Origin: an uncultured Cellvibrio sp.
GTDB taxonomy: Bacteria; Pseudomonadota; Gammaproteobacteria; Pseudomonadales; Cellvibrionaceae
Direction: 5' to 3'
Assembly (NCBI GenBank): GCA_946886255.1
Contig: CAMPIG010000070.1
Coordinates: 1 to 14,785, forward strand
DNA length: 14,785 nucleotides
Each line of letters opens with the position of its first letter. Position 1 is the stretch's first letter. Made by a program: the position numbers and the translations under genes. Of this stretch, positions 1 through 8,887 are shown in pieces. The notes beneath the pieces were generated by a model, which saw nothing but the letters and a program-made list of their open reading frames with translations, did not search any database and was not told the origin of the DNA.

Positions 1-112
1 GACTATGCTTAAACCAGAGCTTTGAGTTGTTGTCTCAAGAGCTGCGATTGCCGTCCGCTGGAGGGATCTACCCTGAGCAGTTGCGAACCCCATCGCTAAC
101 CAGAGGTATGTT

Positions 113-2035
113 ATGAGCCTTTTTAATCATTACCGCGAGCGCTATGACAGCACCCAGCAGGAAGAATTATCGATTAAGGAATATCTCGAACTTTGTAAGA
201 CTGATCCCAGTGTGTATGCCAGTGCTGCCGAGCGTATGTTGATGGCCATTGGCGACCCCGAGGTCGTGGATACCGCGCAAGACCCTCGCCTCAGCCGCAT
301 CTTTTCCAACAAAATTATCAAGCGATACAAGGCCTTCGGTGAGTTTTACGGCATGGAGGAATGTATCCAGCAAATCGTGTCATTCTTTCGTCACGCGGCA
401 CAAGGGTTAGAGGAAAAGAAACAAATCCTTTACCTGCTCGGTCCGGTTGGCGGCGGTAAATCTTCGTTGGCAGAAATGCTCAAGACATTGATGGAGAAGA
501 TGCCGATCTACTGCATCAAAGGCTCACCGGTTTTTGAGTCGCCGCTGGGTTTGTTCAGTCCGGAAGAGGATGGCCATATCCTTGAAGAAGATTACGGCAT
601 TCCGCGCCGCTATATCAAAACCATCATGTCGCCTTGGGCAGCGAAGCGTTTGCAGGAGTTTCATGGCGATGTCACCCAATTTCGAGTAGTGAAAGTCTAC
701 CCTTCTACCCTTAACCAGATCGCTATTACCAAGACCGAACCGGGTGATGAAAATAATCAGGATATTTCCTCGTTGGTAGGCAAGGTTGATATTCGCAAAC
801 TCGAAGAATTTCCCCAGAATGATCCGGATGCTTATAGCTTCTCCGGCGGCTTATGCCGCGCCAACCAAGGTTTGATGGAATTTGTGGAGATGTTCAAGGC
901 GCCGATCAAGGTGCTTCACCCTTTGCTGACTGCCACGCAGGAAGGTAATTTCAACAGTACCGAAGGCTTGGGCGCCATCCCGTTTGATGGCGTTATTTTG
1001 GCGCACTCCAACGAATCTGAATGGCAAAATTTTCGTAACAACAAGAACAACGAAGCGTTCATTGACCGGGTTTATATCGTCAAAGTGCCTTATTGTCTCC
1101 GGGTGACGGAAGAGATGCAGATTTATGAAAAATTGCTCCAAAACAGTTCGTTATCCAGAGCACCCTGTGCACCAGACACTTTACGTATGCTGGCCCAGTT
1201 CTCGGTACTGTCGCGCCTAAAAGAGCCAGAAAATTCCAACATTTTCTCCAAGATGCGCGTCTATGATGGCGAAAACCTCAAAGACACCGACCCGAAAGCC
1301 AAATCGTTGCAGGAATACAAAGACTCCGCCGGAGTGGATGAAGGCATGAACGGTTTATCTACCCGTTTCGCTTTCAAAATTTTATCGCGCGTCTTTAATT
1401 TCGATCCTACCGAAATTGCGGCGAACCCGGTGCACCTGATGTATGTGCTGGAGCAACAGATTGAACAGGAACAATTTCCTAAAGAAGTGCAGGAAAAATA
1501 TCTCAACGTCCTCAAAGAGTATATTGCACCCAAATATGTGGACTTCATTGGTAAGGAAATCCAGTCAGCCTATCTCGAATCCTATGCCGAGTATGGCCAA
1601 AATATCTTTGATCGTTATGTGACGTATGCTGATTTCTGGATTCAGGACCAGGAATACCGTGATCACGAAACCGGCGAGATCCTTAACCGCGCGGCCTTGA
1701 ACGAAGAGCTGGAGAAAATTGAGAAGCCCGCAGGCATCAGCAATCCCAAAGATTTCCGTAACGAAATTGTCAACTTTGTGTTGCGGGCCAAAGCCAACAA
1801 TGCCGGGAGAAACCCTGATTGGCGCAGCTATGAAAAATTGCGCACGGTCATTGAGAAGAAAATGTTCTCCAATACCGAAGATCTGTTGCCGGTTATTTCG
1901 TTTAACGCCAAGGCATCTGCCCAGGACAAGAAAAAGCATCAGGATTTCGTACAGCGGATGATCGAGCGTGGCTATACCGAGAAACAAGTGCGCTTGTTAT
2001 CCGAATGGTATTTGCGGGTCAGGAAATCACAATAG
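113..2035 (+). CDS. prkA: PrkA-family serine protein kinase (YeaG)
   Basis: Cytoplasmic PrkA/YeaG-type protein kinase of 640 aa, close to the roughly 640-aa family length. The N-terminal half is the AAA-type PrkA domain with a clear Walker A P-loop, GPVGGGKS at residues 110-117. The C-terminal half (about 390-640) is the PrkA-specific kinase region. In enterobacteria YeaG phosphorylates proteins including itself, acts with YeaH, and is linked to stationary-phase, nitrogen and stress adaptation; this is family knowledge. The ATG at 113 follows a purine-rich CAGAGG a few bases upstream, and an ATG at 108 meets a stop after one codon. It heads a three-gene cluster with yeaH and spoVR, the standard neighbourhood for this family. 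The promoter is probably in or left of the first 112 bp; I saw no convincing sigma-54 or sigma-70 site there. Confidence 0.96.
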   Translation: MSLFNHYRERYDSTQQEELSIKEYLELCKTDPSVYASAAERMLMAIGDPEVVDTAQDPRLSRIFSNKIIKRYKAFGEFYGMEECIQQIVSFFRHAAQGLEEKKQILYLLGPVGGGKSSLAEMLKTLMEKMPIYCIKGSPVFESPLGLFSPEEDGHILEEDYGIPRRYIKTIMSPWAAKRLQEFHGDVTQFRVVKVYPSTLNQIAITKTEPGDENNQDISSLVGKVDIRKLEEFPQNDPDAYSFSGGLCRANQGLMEFVEMFKAPIKVLHPLLTATQEGNFNSTEGLGAIPFDGVILAHSNESEWQNFRNNKNNEAFIDRVYIVKVPYCLRVTEEMQIYEKLLQNSSLSRAPCAPDTLRMLAQFSVLSRLKEPENSNIFSKMRVYDGENLKDTDPKAKSLQEYKDSAGVDEGMNGLSTRFAFKILSRVFNFDPTEIAANPVHLMYVLEQQIEQEQFPKEVQEKYLNVLKEYIAPKYVDFIGKEIQSAYLESYAEYGQNIFDRYVTYADFWIQDQEYRDHETGEILNRAALNEELEKIEKPAGISNPKDFRNEIVNFVLRAKANNAGRNPDWRSYEKLRTVIEKKMFSNTEDLLPVISFNAKASAQDKKKHQDFVQRMIERGYTEKQVRLLSEWYLRVRKSQ

Positions 2036-2142
2036 GAGGAAATACAGGAATCCATCCGCGTTATCGTTAAAATAGCATCGACATCTCGGCAGCCGCAATA
2101 CGCAACTGCCGGACCGATTTGCGACAGGCTGACAGGTAAGCT
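2036..2142 (+). other. prkA-yeaH intercistronic spacer
   Basis: This 107-bp spacer lies inside the stress operon. It holds a small inverted repeat, CGGCAG (about 2087-2092) and CTGCCG (about 2107-2112), with no T-run after it, so it is not a convincing terminator. The ribosome-binding site before yeaH is weak (ACAGG about 8 bases before the ATG). Partial uncoupling of yeaH from prkA is possible but not shown. Confidence 0.4.
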
Positions 2143-3405
2143 ATGAGCTATATTATTGATCGTCGCTTGAACACCAAAAACAAAAGTGCCGTAAATCGCC
2201 AACGCTTTTTGCGGCGCTACCGCACCCAGATTCACAAAGCCGTTTCCGACGCTGTTGGCGAGCGATCCATCAAAGATATTGATCGTGGCGGCAAGATCAG
2301 CATCCCTACCAAAGACATTGGCGAGCCCGTTATCTATCACGGTAACGGTGGCCGCAACACGCGCGTACTTCCTGGCAATAAACATTTCTCTGAGGGAGAT
2401 CGCATTCCGCGCCCCGAGGGCGGCGGCGGTGAAGGCGGCAGCAAGGCCAGCGATTCCGGCGAAGGTGAAGATGATTTTTCATTCACCATTTCCCAGGAAG
2501 AATTTCTGAATTTTATGTTTGAGGGTTTGGAATTGCCAAACCTGATAAAACGGCAGCTCACCGGTGTTGAAGAATTCAAAAAAGTCCGCGCGGGTATTGC
2601 CAACGAAGGCAGTCCCGGCAAGATCAACATTGTCCGTTCGCTGCGCTCCGCCAATATGCGCCGCATTGCGTTGACCGGCAAAAAACGCAAACGCCTGGAA
2701 GAACTGGAAGCTGCCCTGGAGGCCTTACATCCCGGCGAACGCACCGGGCCCGGTTACGAAGCATTGCTGGACGAGATGGCAAAATTGCGCAAGGCAATCG
2801 CCGCCACACCTTGGCTCGACACCTTCGATTTGAAATACAACCTGCATATCAAGCAACCTATTCCACGCTCCAAGGCGGTTATGTTCTGCATTATGGATGT
2901 GTCCGGCTCCATGGATCAGGCGACCAAAGATATTGCCAAGCGCTTTTTCATTCTGCTGTATTTATTCTTGCAACGGAATTACGAAAAGACTGAAGTGGTG
3001 TTTATTCGTCACCACACCATTGCCAAGGAAGTGGATGAAGATGAATTCTTTCACTCCCGCGAAACCGGCGGTACCGTGGTGTCCAGTTCGCTACGTTTGA
3101 TGCACAGTATTATTGAAGCGCGTTATTCACCGTCGGAGTGGAATATTTATGGTGCCCAGGCATCCGATGGTGATAACTGGGAAGATGATTCTGCCAACTG
3201 CAAAGAGCTGATGATCAACAATGTGTTGCCGCAGTGCCAATATTATTCTTATATCGAAATTACACCGCGCAACCACCAATCCTTGTGGCATACCTACGAA
3301 GAAGTAGAGGCTGCCTGCCCGGATCAATTTGCCATGCAACATATTGTCAGTGCCGCCGATATTTATCCGGTTTTCCGTGAACTCTTCCATAAGAGGGTCG
3401 CATGA
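2143..3405 (+). CDS. yeaH: DUF444 / YeaH family protein with vWA-like MIDAS motif
   Basis: A 420-aa soluble cytoplasmic protein of the DUF444 (YeaH/YhbH) family; E. coli YeaH is of similar length. The N-terminal region is basic (RQRFLRRYR at about 19-27) and is followed by a Gly/Ser/Glu-rich flexible stretch (about 88-111). The C-terminal half is von Willebrand-A-like with a MIDAS-type DVSGSM starting at D252 (D252, S254, S256). Its role is not firmly established. It is nearly always encoded with PrkA and SpoVR and is thought to be a kinase partner or substrate. The stop overlaps the spoVR start by 4 bp (ATGA at 3402-3405), which indicates translational coupling. Confidence 0.95.
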   Translation: MSYIIDRRLNTKNKSAVNRQRFLRRYRTQIHKAVSDAVGERSIKDIDRGGKISIPTKDIGEPVIYHGNGGRNTRVLPGNKHFSEGDRIPRPEGGGGEGGSKASDSGEGEDDFSFTISQEEFLNFMFEGLELPNLIKRQLTGVEEFKKVRAGIANEGSPGKINIVRSLRSANMRRIALTGKKRKRLEELEAALEALHPGERTGPGYEALLDEMAKLRKAIAATPWLDTFDLKYNLHIKQPIPRSKAVMFCIMDVSGSMDQATKDIAKRFFILLYLFLQRNYEKTEVVFIRHHTIAKEVDEDEFFHSRETGGTVVSSSLRLMHSIIEARYSPSEWNIYGAQASDGDNWEDDSANCKELMINNVLPQCQYYSYIEITPRNHQSLWHTYEEVEAACPDQFAMQHIVSAADIYPVFRELFHKRVA

Positions 3406-4913
3406 CTCAACCGCTGTTTACTACCTCGGAATGGAACTTTGACCTGATACGTGATTGTGATCGGGCCTTGGGCGAACTGGCTAAAGAATTCCGGCTAGAC
3501 ACCTACCCCAACCAAATTGAAGTCATCAGTTCCGAACAGATGATGGATGCCTACGCCGCCGTAGGTATGCCGATTGGCTACCACCACTGGTCCTATGGCA
3601 AGCAATTTCTCAGCACTGAACATTCTTATAAGCGCGGGCAAATGGGGCTGGCTTACGAGATCGTTATTAATTCCAATCCCTGCATCGCGTATTTGATGGA
3701 AGAAAATACCATGGCCATGCAGGCCCTGGTAATCGCCCATGCCTGCTACGGTCATAATTCTTTCTTTAAAGGTAATTATTTATTTAAAACCTGGACCGAT
3801 GCCGATTCGATTATTGATTATCTGGTGTTTGCCAAAAATTACATCAGTAAATGCGAAGAGCGCTATGGTATTGATCAAGTAGAGGAAATTATTGATTCCT
3901 GCCATGCCTTGATGAATTACGGCGTGGATCGCTATAAGCGCCCCTACCCTATTTCTGCTCAGGAGGAAGAACAGCGACAGGCTGAGCGGGAAGAGTATTT
4001 GCAGAAACAGGTAAATGACTTGTGGCGGACTATTCCTAAAGCGGAGCAAACCGAAGAAGACCCCAAAACAGCGCGCCGCTTTCCGTCGGAGCCGCAGGAA
4101 AATATCCTCTATTTTTTGGAAAAAAATTCACCGCTGCTGGAATCCTGGCAACGGGAGATCATTCGTATCGTGCGCAAGATTGCCCAGTATTTTTATCCCC
4201 AGCGCCAGACCCAGGTGATGAATGAAGGCTGGGCCTGTTTCTGGCATTACACGCTGCTGAATGAACTCCACGCACGCGGTATGGTGACGGATGGCTTTAT
4301 GTTGGAGTTTTTGCAATCCCACACCAGCGTCATTGCCCAACTGCCCTACGATCACCCCTACTTTAGCGGGATTAATCCCTACACGCTCGGCTTCAGCATG
4401 ATGATGGATATTCGTCGCATCTGCGAAAACCCTACCGCTGAAGACCGCGATTGGTTTCCGGATATTGCAGGAAAAGATTGGAATGAAACCTTGCATTTTG
4501 CTATGCGCAACTTTAAAGACGAGAGCTTTATCCTGCAATTCCTGTCACCCAAGGTAATGCGCGATTTAAAACTTTTCAGCATCGTCGACGATGATCATGA
4601 TGAGAATATCGAAGTATCGGCTATCCATAATGAAACCGGCTTTCGCAAACTGCGGGAGATGCTGGCTGGGCAATATAATCTTGGCAACCGCGAACCGAAC
4701 ATTCAGATTTACAATGTCAATGTGCGCGGCGACCGTTCATTAACCCTCCACCACACCATGCATGAACGCAAACCCTTGGCAGATTCAGTGAACGAAGTGC
4801 TGCGTCACTTGCACCGTTTATGGGGATTTGATGTGCATCTCTATTCAGTGGATAACGATGAAATCATGGCGGAATATCACTGTCCCTCTAAAGCAGAAAA
4901 CCAGCCCATGTAA
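3402..4913 (+). CDS. spoVR: SpoVR family protein (YcgB)
   Basis: A 503-aa SpoVR/YcgB family protein, about the length of the enterobacterial member. Recognisable stretches are [11 protein letters not shown] (about 113-123) and [10 protein letters not shown] (274-283). Their conserved His and Glu residues could bind a metal, but that is my inference. The family is named for a Bacillus protein of spore cortex formation; in Gram-negative bacteria it belongs to the PrkA-YeaH-SpoVR stress module, with no proven biochemical activity. Translation is probably coupled to yeaH through the ATGA overlap. The last seven codons including TAA are repeated directly downstream (4914-4934). No terminator is visible before the GH2 remnant begins 23 bp after the stop. 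Confidence 0.95.
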   Translation: MTQPLFTTSEWNFDLIRDCDRALGELAKEFRLDTYPNQIEVISSEQMMDAYAAVGMPIGYHHWSYGKQFLSTEHSYKRGQMGLAYEIVINSNPCIAYLMEENTMAMQALVIAHACYGHNSFFKGNYLFKTWTDADSIIDYLVFAKNYISKCEERYGIDQVEEIIDSCHALMNYGVDRYKRPYPISAQEEEQRQAEREEYLQKQVNDLWRTIPKAEQTEEDPKTARRFPSEPQENILYFLEKNSPLLESWQREIIRIVRKIAQYFYPQRQTQVMNEGWACFWHYTLLNELHARGMVTDGFMLEFLQSHTSVIAQLPYDHPYFSGINPYTLGFSMMMDIRRICENPTAEDRDWFPDIAGKDWNETLHFAMRNFKDESFILQFLSPKVMRDLKLFSIVDDDHDENIEVSAIHNETGFRKLREMLAGQYNLGNREPNIQIYNVNVRGDRSLTLHHTMHERKPLADSVNEVLRHLHRLWGFDVHLYSVDNDEIMAEYHCPSKAENQPM

Positions 4914-4934
4914 GCAGAGAATCAACTCACGTAG
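4893..4934 (+). repeat. 21-bp tandem duplication of the spoVR 3' end
   Basis: Copy 1 (4893-4913) is the last seven codons of spoVR (A-E-N-Q-P-M-stop). Copy 2 (4914-4934) reads A-E-N-Q-L-T-stop in the same frame. They match at 15 of 21 positions and all six differences are transitions: three are synonymous, two change the residue and one changes TAA to TAG. Readthrough of the first stop would add six residues. Confidence 0.7.
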
Positions 4935-4936
4935 GT

Positions 4937-5822
4937 CTAGCGCTTCACAGTAACCTTCACCTGTGCCGCTTTAAGGTTATCTCCTGAGGCTCGCAGCACA
5001 ATATTCCCTGGCTTTCCTGTGGACTGAACAATAACCTGGGCATAGCCGTTAAAGACACGACGTGTGTAGGCGGCGGCGGGTGTAACAGTTCGAACACTTA
5101 ACGGACTAACCTTGGCAACTTCTTCGCGCATCCCCCAATCGTCATAAGGAACGGCTTCAATGCGAAGAGTGTTTCCTGCCGGCTTGAACACTCGCCCTTC
5201 CACAGGTAACTCTATCGCGGCATCGCTCGGCGCTGCGTTTGCATAAAGGCGTTTGCCATTAAGGGTAGCGGCCTGTGATTTTCCAAGGACACTTAACATC
5301 ACCCAGGCGCGTGAATTCGAGGCAACTGCCAACGCCGATGATCTTGCCCGGCCCCTGAATATCGAAACGCAGTGGGTTTTCGGCGGTGGGAACAACACGG
5401 CCTTTATCATCAACCACACTCACGGTGTAGACAGCAACCGCTCGCCCATCTGCCTGAATCGATTTTTTGTGTGGCTGCAGCTGAATTCGCTTAGCCTGAC
5501 CCGTGGTGGCCACCGTATCGCTGGTAATCTGCTTGCCGCCACGGAACCCGCGTGCAACTAACTCCCCCGGCTCATACTCCACCTGCCACGTCAGGTGACC
5601 GCTCATAGGCATGGATTTTTCCCCATGTCCTTGAGTGTTTGCAGGTGAAACTCAACCAATGAATCCGGCACGGCTACACCCACGCCGACATGATCTTCGT
5701 GGTTGTTGCTGCGTTTTAACTTGATGTGTTTGCCGTTAAGAAAAAATCCTTCATTAGGATCGAAACGAATGGTGCGAATACCGAAAGTGGTTTCATAAGA
5801 GTCAAGTTCCTTGCCTTGGGTA
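4937..5822 (-). pseudogene. Decayed GH2 beta-galactosidase fragment (partial copy of the gene at 10122-12917)
   Basis: This - strand remnant aligns to the intact GH2 gene in three collinear pieces. 4937-5326 matches 10122-10511 (C-terminus); 5327-5624 matches 10652-10949; 5625 to about 5820 matches 11770 to about 11965. The joins correspond to losses of 140 bp and 820 bp relative to the intact gene. The first loss shifts the frame. The second removes most of the TIM barrel, including both catalytic Glu residues. The N-terminal third, signal peptide and start are missing, and homology fades at about 5815-5825. Identity is uneven: 11 mismatches in the first 49 bp, one in 4986-5600, and about 13 in 190 beyond 5625. 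No full-length product can be made. Open stretches at 4937-5419 and 5259-5612 are only frame-broken pieces of it. Confidence 0.93.
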
Positions 5823-6027
5823 TATTCTTGTGACTCGAAAAAAATGTTACCGTTTTCACAAGACCTGCAAAAAACGAAATCTCACATTTATTGAAAGTTT
5901 CCAGCATATCCTTAAGCATATTTATATGATATAAACATGCGCAACCTTAACCGGTTACATTACCTCGCTCAATGACTGACTTTTAACTTTAGCCTCATTA
6001 AAACGCTTAATAACTAGAGGAATCCGC
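5823..6027 (+). promoter_or_regulatory. Regulatory region upstream of the GH26 gene
   Basis: AT-rich leader between the GH2 remnant and the mannanase gene. It holds an 8-bp perfect inverted repeat, TCTTGTGA (5826-5833) and TCACAAGA (5856-5863), with a 22-nt spacer. A -10-like TATGAT lies at 5925-5930 without a good -35, and a 10-bp palindrome sits just downstream. AGAGGA about 7 bases before the ATG at 6028 is a good ribosome-binding site. The promoter position is a guess; the palindromes and RBS are seen directly. Confidence 0.45.
5948..5957. promoter_or_regulatory. Candidate LacI-family operator palindrome
   Basis: TAACCGGTTA is a perfect palindrome with a central CG, the usual shape of LacI/GalR-family sugar-regulator sites. 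It lies 70 bp before the GH26 start and just downstream of a -10-like TATGAT, where a bound repressor could block transcription. The regulator is not in the window. The assignment is inferred from symmetry and position only. Confidence 0.35.
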
Positions 6028-8517
6028 ATGAAACTCGTGACTCCCTGCCTGTGTGCAGTATTTACCTTGGCCGTAACGGCCTGCGGTGGCGGCGGAGGGG
6101 CTTCCAGCTCTTCGACCACCACCAGCAGTCTGGCTGCCAGTTCAATCGCTAATAGCTCCAGTTTGGGCATAAGTACCTCCAGCTCTAGCTCTAACGGGGT
6201 GAGTTCAGCCCCACCAACTTCATCCAGCGCAGCTGTAATTGCCGAGCCAGCATCGGTAGACGCCGATAGGGACCAATTCGTTACCAGTGGCGAGAGCATC
6301 CTTCTCACGGCAGTCGCGGATGGTAGTGACCATGCTCCCTTTACCTACCAATGGTCGCAGATAAACGAAACCTCAGTTACCTTCAGCGACACAAGTACCG
6401 CCACAACACAAATTACAGTTCCCGATGTCAATCTTCCCACCCAACTGGTTTTACAGGTGGTGGCCACAGACAAGAACGGGAATAGCTACCATGACAACCT
6501 TCGCATCAACGTAAATACCGCGAACGCGGTTAAACGTTATGAAGCTGAAATTGGCACCCTAAACGGAGGGGTAACCGTTGCCAGCCAAACCGCCGGCTAC
6601 TCTGGCAGCGGGTATGTGACTGGATTTGACAATAGTGACGCGCGCAATGTGACTTGGACGGTGGATACAGATGCCGGTTTTTATAATGTTCAAGTGGGCT
6701 TCCAAGTCAGCGATCGCAAGGGTTACAACCTCACCATTGATGGCAGAACCACCAGTGGCATGATGGAGCCCTCCGCCGATTTCGATGCTGTATCGCTCGG
6801 TAGAATGTGGTTTGCGGCGGGCAGCCATGAAGTCAGCATCGGCGGGGGCTGGGGCTATTACAATGTCGACTACCTTGAGTTAATACCCATGGCCGCACCT
6901 GGTGCACCACTTGCGGTCACCCCGACGCCGGTCAATTCCCAAGCGAGTTACGAAGTTCGTCAGCTACTCAATTACCTGAACGATCAATACGGTCATTCCA
7001 CCCTGTCGGGTCAGCAGGATAGCGCTGACATCAGCATTGTTCTCGAAAAAACTGGGGTTCGCCCAGCCATCTACTCCTACGATCTGTTTGACTACACAAC
7101 GCTTGCAGTTAACGCCATGGGAACCCCTGCAAATAAAACAGAAAATTTTATCAACAAGATTAAAAGTGATGGTCATATCGCCAGCTTGCTGTTGCATTGG
7201 CACTCTCCGATACATGCCAAAAGTACCGTCAACCCCTGCCCGACGCCCCAAGGGTCTTGCTGGTGGAACAGCTTCTATACCGAACACACCAATATTGATT
7301 TAACCGCGGCTCTGGCTGATCCCGACAGTGCTGAATACCAGGCGCTGCTCACTGACATTGACCTGATTGCGGTGCAATTGAAGAAAGTCCAGGCCGCGAA
7401 TATTCCTGTGCTCTGGCGTCCCTTGCACGAAGCGGATGGTGGCTGGTTTTGGTGGGGAGCAAGCGGAGCAGATAGCTTCAAGTCACTATGGCGTTTGATG
7501 TACAGCCGGCTTACTTATCACCACGGAATTAATAATCTGATTTGGGTATGGACCAACGAAACCATTGACTGGTACCCCGGTGATGACGTGGTAGATATCG
7601 TCTCCATTGATGCTTATCCATCCGATAAACGGGATATGTTAACTAGCGTGTGGGATAAAATGTATGAACGCTTTGACGGCCATAAATTGATTGCATTGAC
7701 TGAGATTGGCGGTGTGCCTTTTATCGAAGAGATGCACGAACAGGGAATCTGGTGGAGTTATTTTGCTAGCTGGATCAATGATCTGGGGCCAAACAAAATG
7801 ACGGATCAGGAGCTGGAGGATATCTACACCTCCGATAAAGTCATCACCCTGGAGGAAATCGCGCTGCCGCCGCTTGGGGCTCCCTCCGGTAATAAGGTCA
7901 TGCCACTGGGTGATTCCATTACCGGATCTCCCGGTTGCTGGCGTCAGCTGTTATGGGAAAGTTTGCAAGATGCCGGAATAACAACGATTGATTTTGTAGG
8001 CTCACTCGATAACAGCACTCATTGTGGCGAAGCCTACGATGGCAACAATGAAGGTCACGGCGGATTTCAGGCAACGACAATTGCCGAGGACGCCTCGTTG
8101 GTGGGCTGGTTAAACGCTAGCAATCCAGATGTGGTGATGATGCATCTCGGCACCAACGATGTGTGGGGCGGCAAAAGCGTTGCCACTATCTTGCAAGCCT
8201 ATACCACCCTGGTCGAACAAATGCGCACCAATAATCCCGCGATGACGATTTTGGTTGCGCAAATCATTCCCATGGATCCCATTGAATTCCCCTGTGCAAG
8301 CTGCAGCGCAACCGTAGTAGAACTGAACGCTGCCATATTGCCTTGGGCCCAGAACCTGAGCACGCGTGAATCGCCGGTGATTGTGGTGGATCAATGGACG
8401 GGGTTTGATCTGGCGACAGATACCTCCGACGGTGTCCATCCTGTAGCTAGCGGTAACGCCAAGATCGCAGCACGCTGGTTTACGCCTTTGCAGGCATTGT
8501 TCGCCAATGACAATTAA
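6028..8517 (+). CDS. Modular lipoprotein: PKD-like, CBM35, GH26 beta-mannanase, SGNH/CE3-like esterase
   Basis: An 829-aa surface lipoprotein. The signal ends in a lipobox, V16-T-A-C19, with Gly at +2, so outer-membrane anchoring is likely. A Gly/Ser-rich linker (20-70) leads to a PKD/Ig-like module (about 72-163) and a CBM35-type module (about 168-287, starting YEAE). The GH26 domain (about 305-600) has WRPLHE with acid/base E468, WFWWG after it, and ALTEIGG with nucleophile E559. GH26 enzymes are mainly endo-beta-1,4-mannanases or mannobiohydrolases. A complete SGNH hydrolase domain (about 622-829) is fused directly, with PLGDS (S630), GTND (N710) and DGVH (D801, H804). It looks closest to CE3 acetylesterases and carries four cysteines (637, 666, 756, 759) shared with the esterase at 13016-14047. 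The combination suggests deacetylation and cleavage of acetylated mannan by one protein; exact specificity is inferred. Confidence 0.92.
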   Translation: MKLVTPCLCAVFTLAVTACGGGGGASSSSTTTSSLAASSIANSSSLGISTSSSSSNGVSSAPPTSSSAAVIAEPASVDADRDQFVTSGESILLTAVADGSDHAPFTYQWSQINETSVTFSDTSTATTQITVPDVNLPTQLVLQVVATDKNGNSYHDNLRINVNTANAVKRYEAEIGTLNGGVTVASQTAGYSGSGYVTGFDNSDARNVTWTVDTDAGFYNVQVGFQVSDRKGYNLTIDGRTTSGMMEPSADFDAVSLGRMWFAAGSHEVSIGGGWGYYNVDYLELIPMAAPGAPLAVTPTPVNSQASYEVRQLLNYLNDQYGHSTLSGQQDSADISIVLEKTGVRPAIYSYDLFDYTTLAVNAMGTPANKTENFINKIKSDGHIASLLLHWHSPIHAKSTVNPCPTPQGSCWWNSFYTEHTNIDLTAALADPDSAEYQALLTDIDLIAVQLKKVQAANIPVLWRPLHEADGGWFWWGASGADSFKSLWRLMYSRLTYHHGINNLIWVWTNETIDWYPGDDVVDIVSIDAYPSDKRDMLTSVWDKMYERFDGHKLIALTEIGGVPFIEEMHEQGIWWSYFASWINDLGPNKMTDQELEDIYTSDKVITLEEIALPPLGAPSGNKVMPLGDSITGSPGCWRQLLWESLQDAGITTIDFVGSLDNSTHCGEAYDGNNEGHGGFQATTIAEDASLVGWLNASNPDVVMMHLGTNDVWGGKSVATILQAYTTLVEQMRTNNPAMTILVAQIIPMDPIEFPCASCSATVVELNAAILPWAQNLSTRESPVIVVDQWTGFDLATDTSDGVHPVASGNAKIAARWFTPLQALFANDN

Positions 8518-8573
8518 TAGCGGGAGTAATGACCATCCGCCTAAAGCCCTTAGATAGACAAGGGAAATGAACC

Positions 8574-8623
8574 CCTTCAGATCTGCACGGGACGGTATGA
8601 CCTTAGCCGTGCAGATTTGAAGG
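8574..8623 (+). terminator. Long hairpin after the GH26 gene
   Basis: The left arm 8574-8590 pairs with the right arm 8607-8623 over 17 bp with a single G-U pair; the loop is 16 nt. It starts 57 bp after the GH26 stop and is placed like a terminator, but no T-run follows. It may instead be a 3'-end stabilising stem, a Rho-assisted terminator or a dispersed repeat element. Confidence 0.5.
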
Positions 8624-8867
8624 CCATCATATTTTCGGCAGACACACTGCACACCGAAGCATCGTGGTTCGTTTTCAGTTGCTTGTATGTCCTCGCCACA
8701 GCCCTTTTGTCGAAAAAAGTGGTGCACTTACAGGTAGCTGCTCCTTTTTTTATTAAGCACTTTAAGTTATGGACCTCGACGTTGAATTTGCGTCGTTTGA
8801 CACTTACTGGCACGCTTGGCATGCGGGTTTAATACCCCAAAAACATCCAGACTTATGAGATGGCCAT

Positions 8868-8887
8868 GAAAGAAAGAAAGAAAGAAA
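8868..8887 (+). repeat. (GAAA)5 tetranucleotide microsatellite
   Basis: Five perfect GAAA units are followed by a short A-run. They lie directly after ATGGCCAT at 8860-8867. Such tracts can change length by slippage, but here there is no convincing gene or promoter for them to switch. Confidence 0.8.

Noticed and set aside
1..112. Imperfect inverted repeat at about 19-45 as a terminator of an upstream gene
   Set aside because: The stem is short with a bulge and no T-run; the upstream gene is not in the window.
4937..5419. Open frame of about 160 codons on the - strand in the GH2 remnant
   Set aside because: Its first part is out-of-frame sequence upstream of the 140-bp deletion join; only the rest is the GH2 C-terminus. 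It is a by-product of decay, with no start signal of its own.
8110..8727. Open frame of 205 codons on the - strand
   Set aside because: It is mostly antisense to the esterase domain of the GH26 protein and looks like a shadow frame.
8617..8832. Small + strand frame after the GH26 gene
   Set aside because: It starts inside the hairpin's right arm, has no RBS and shows no family-like pattern.
8797..8835. TTGACA box and a TGGCAC box that resembles a sigma-54 -24 element
   Set aside because: No -10 sequence lies at proper distance from TTGACA, and the GG-to-GC spacing is 12 instead of 10.
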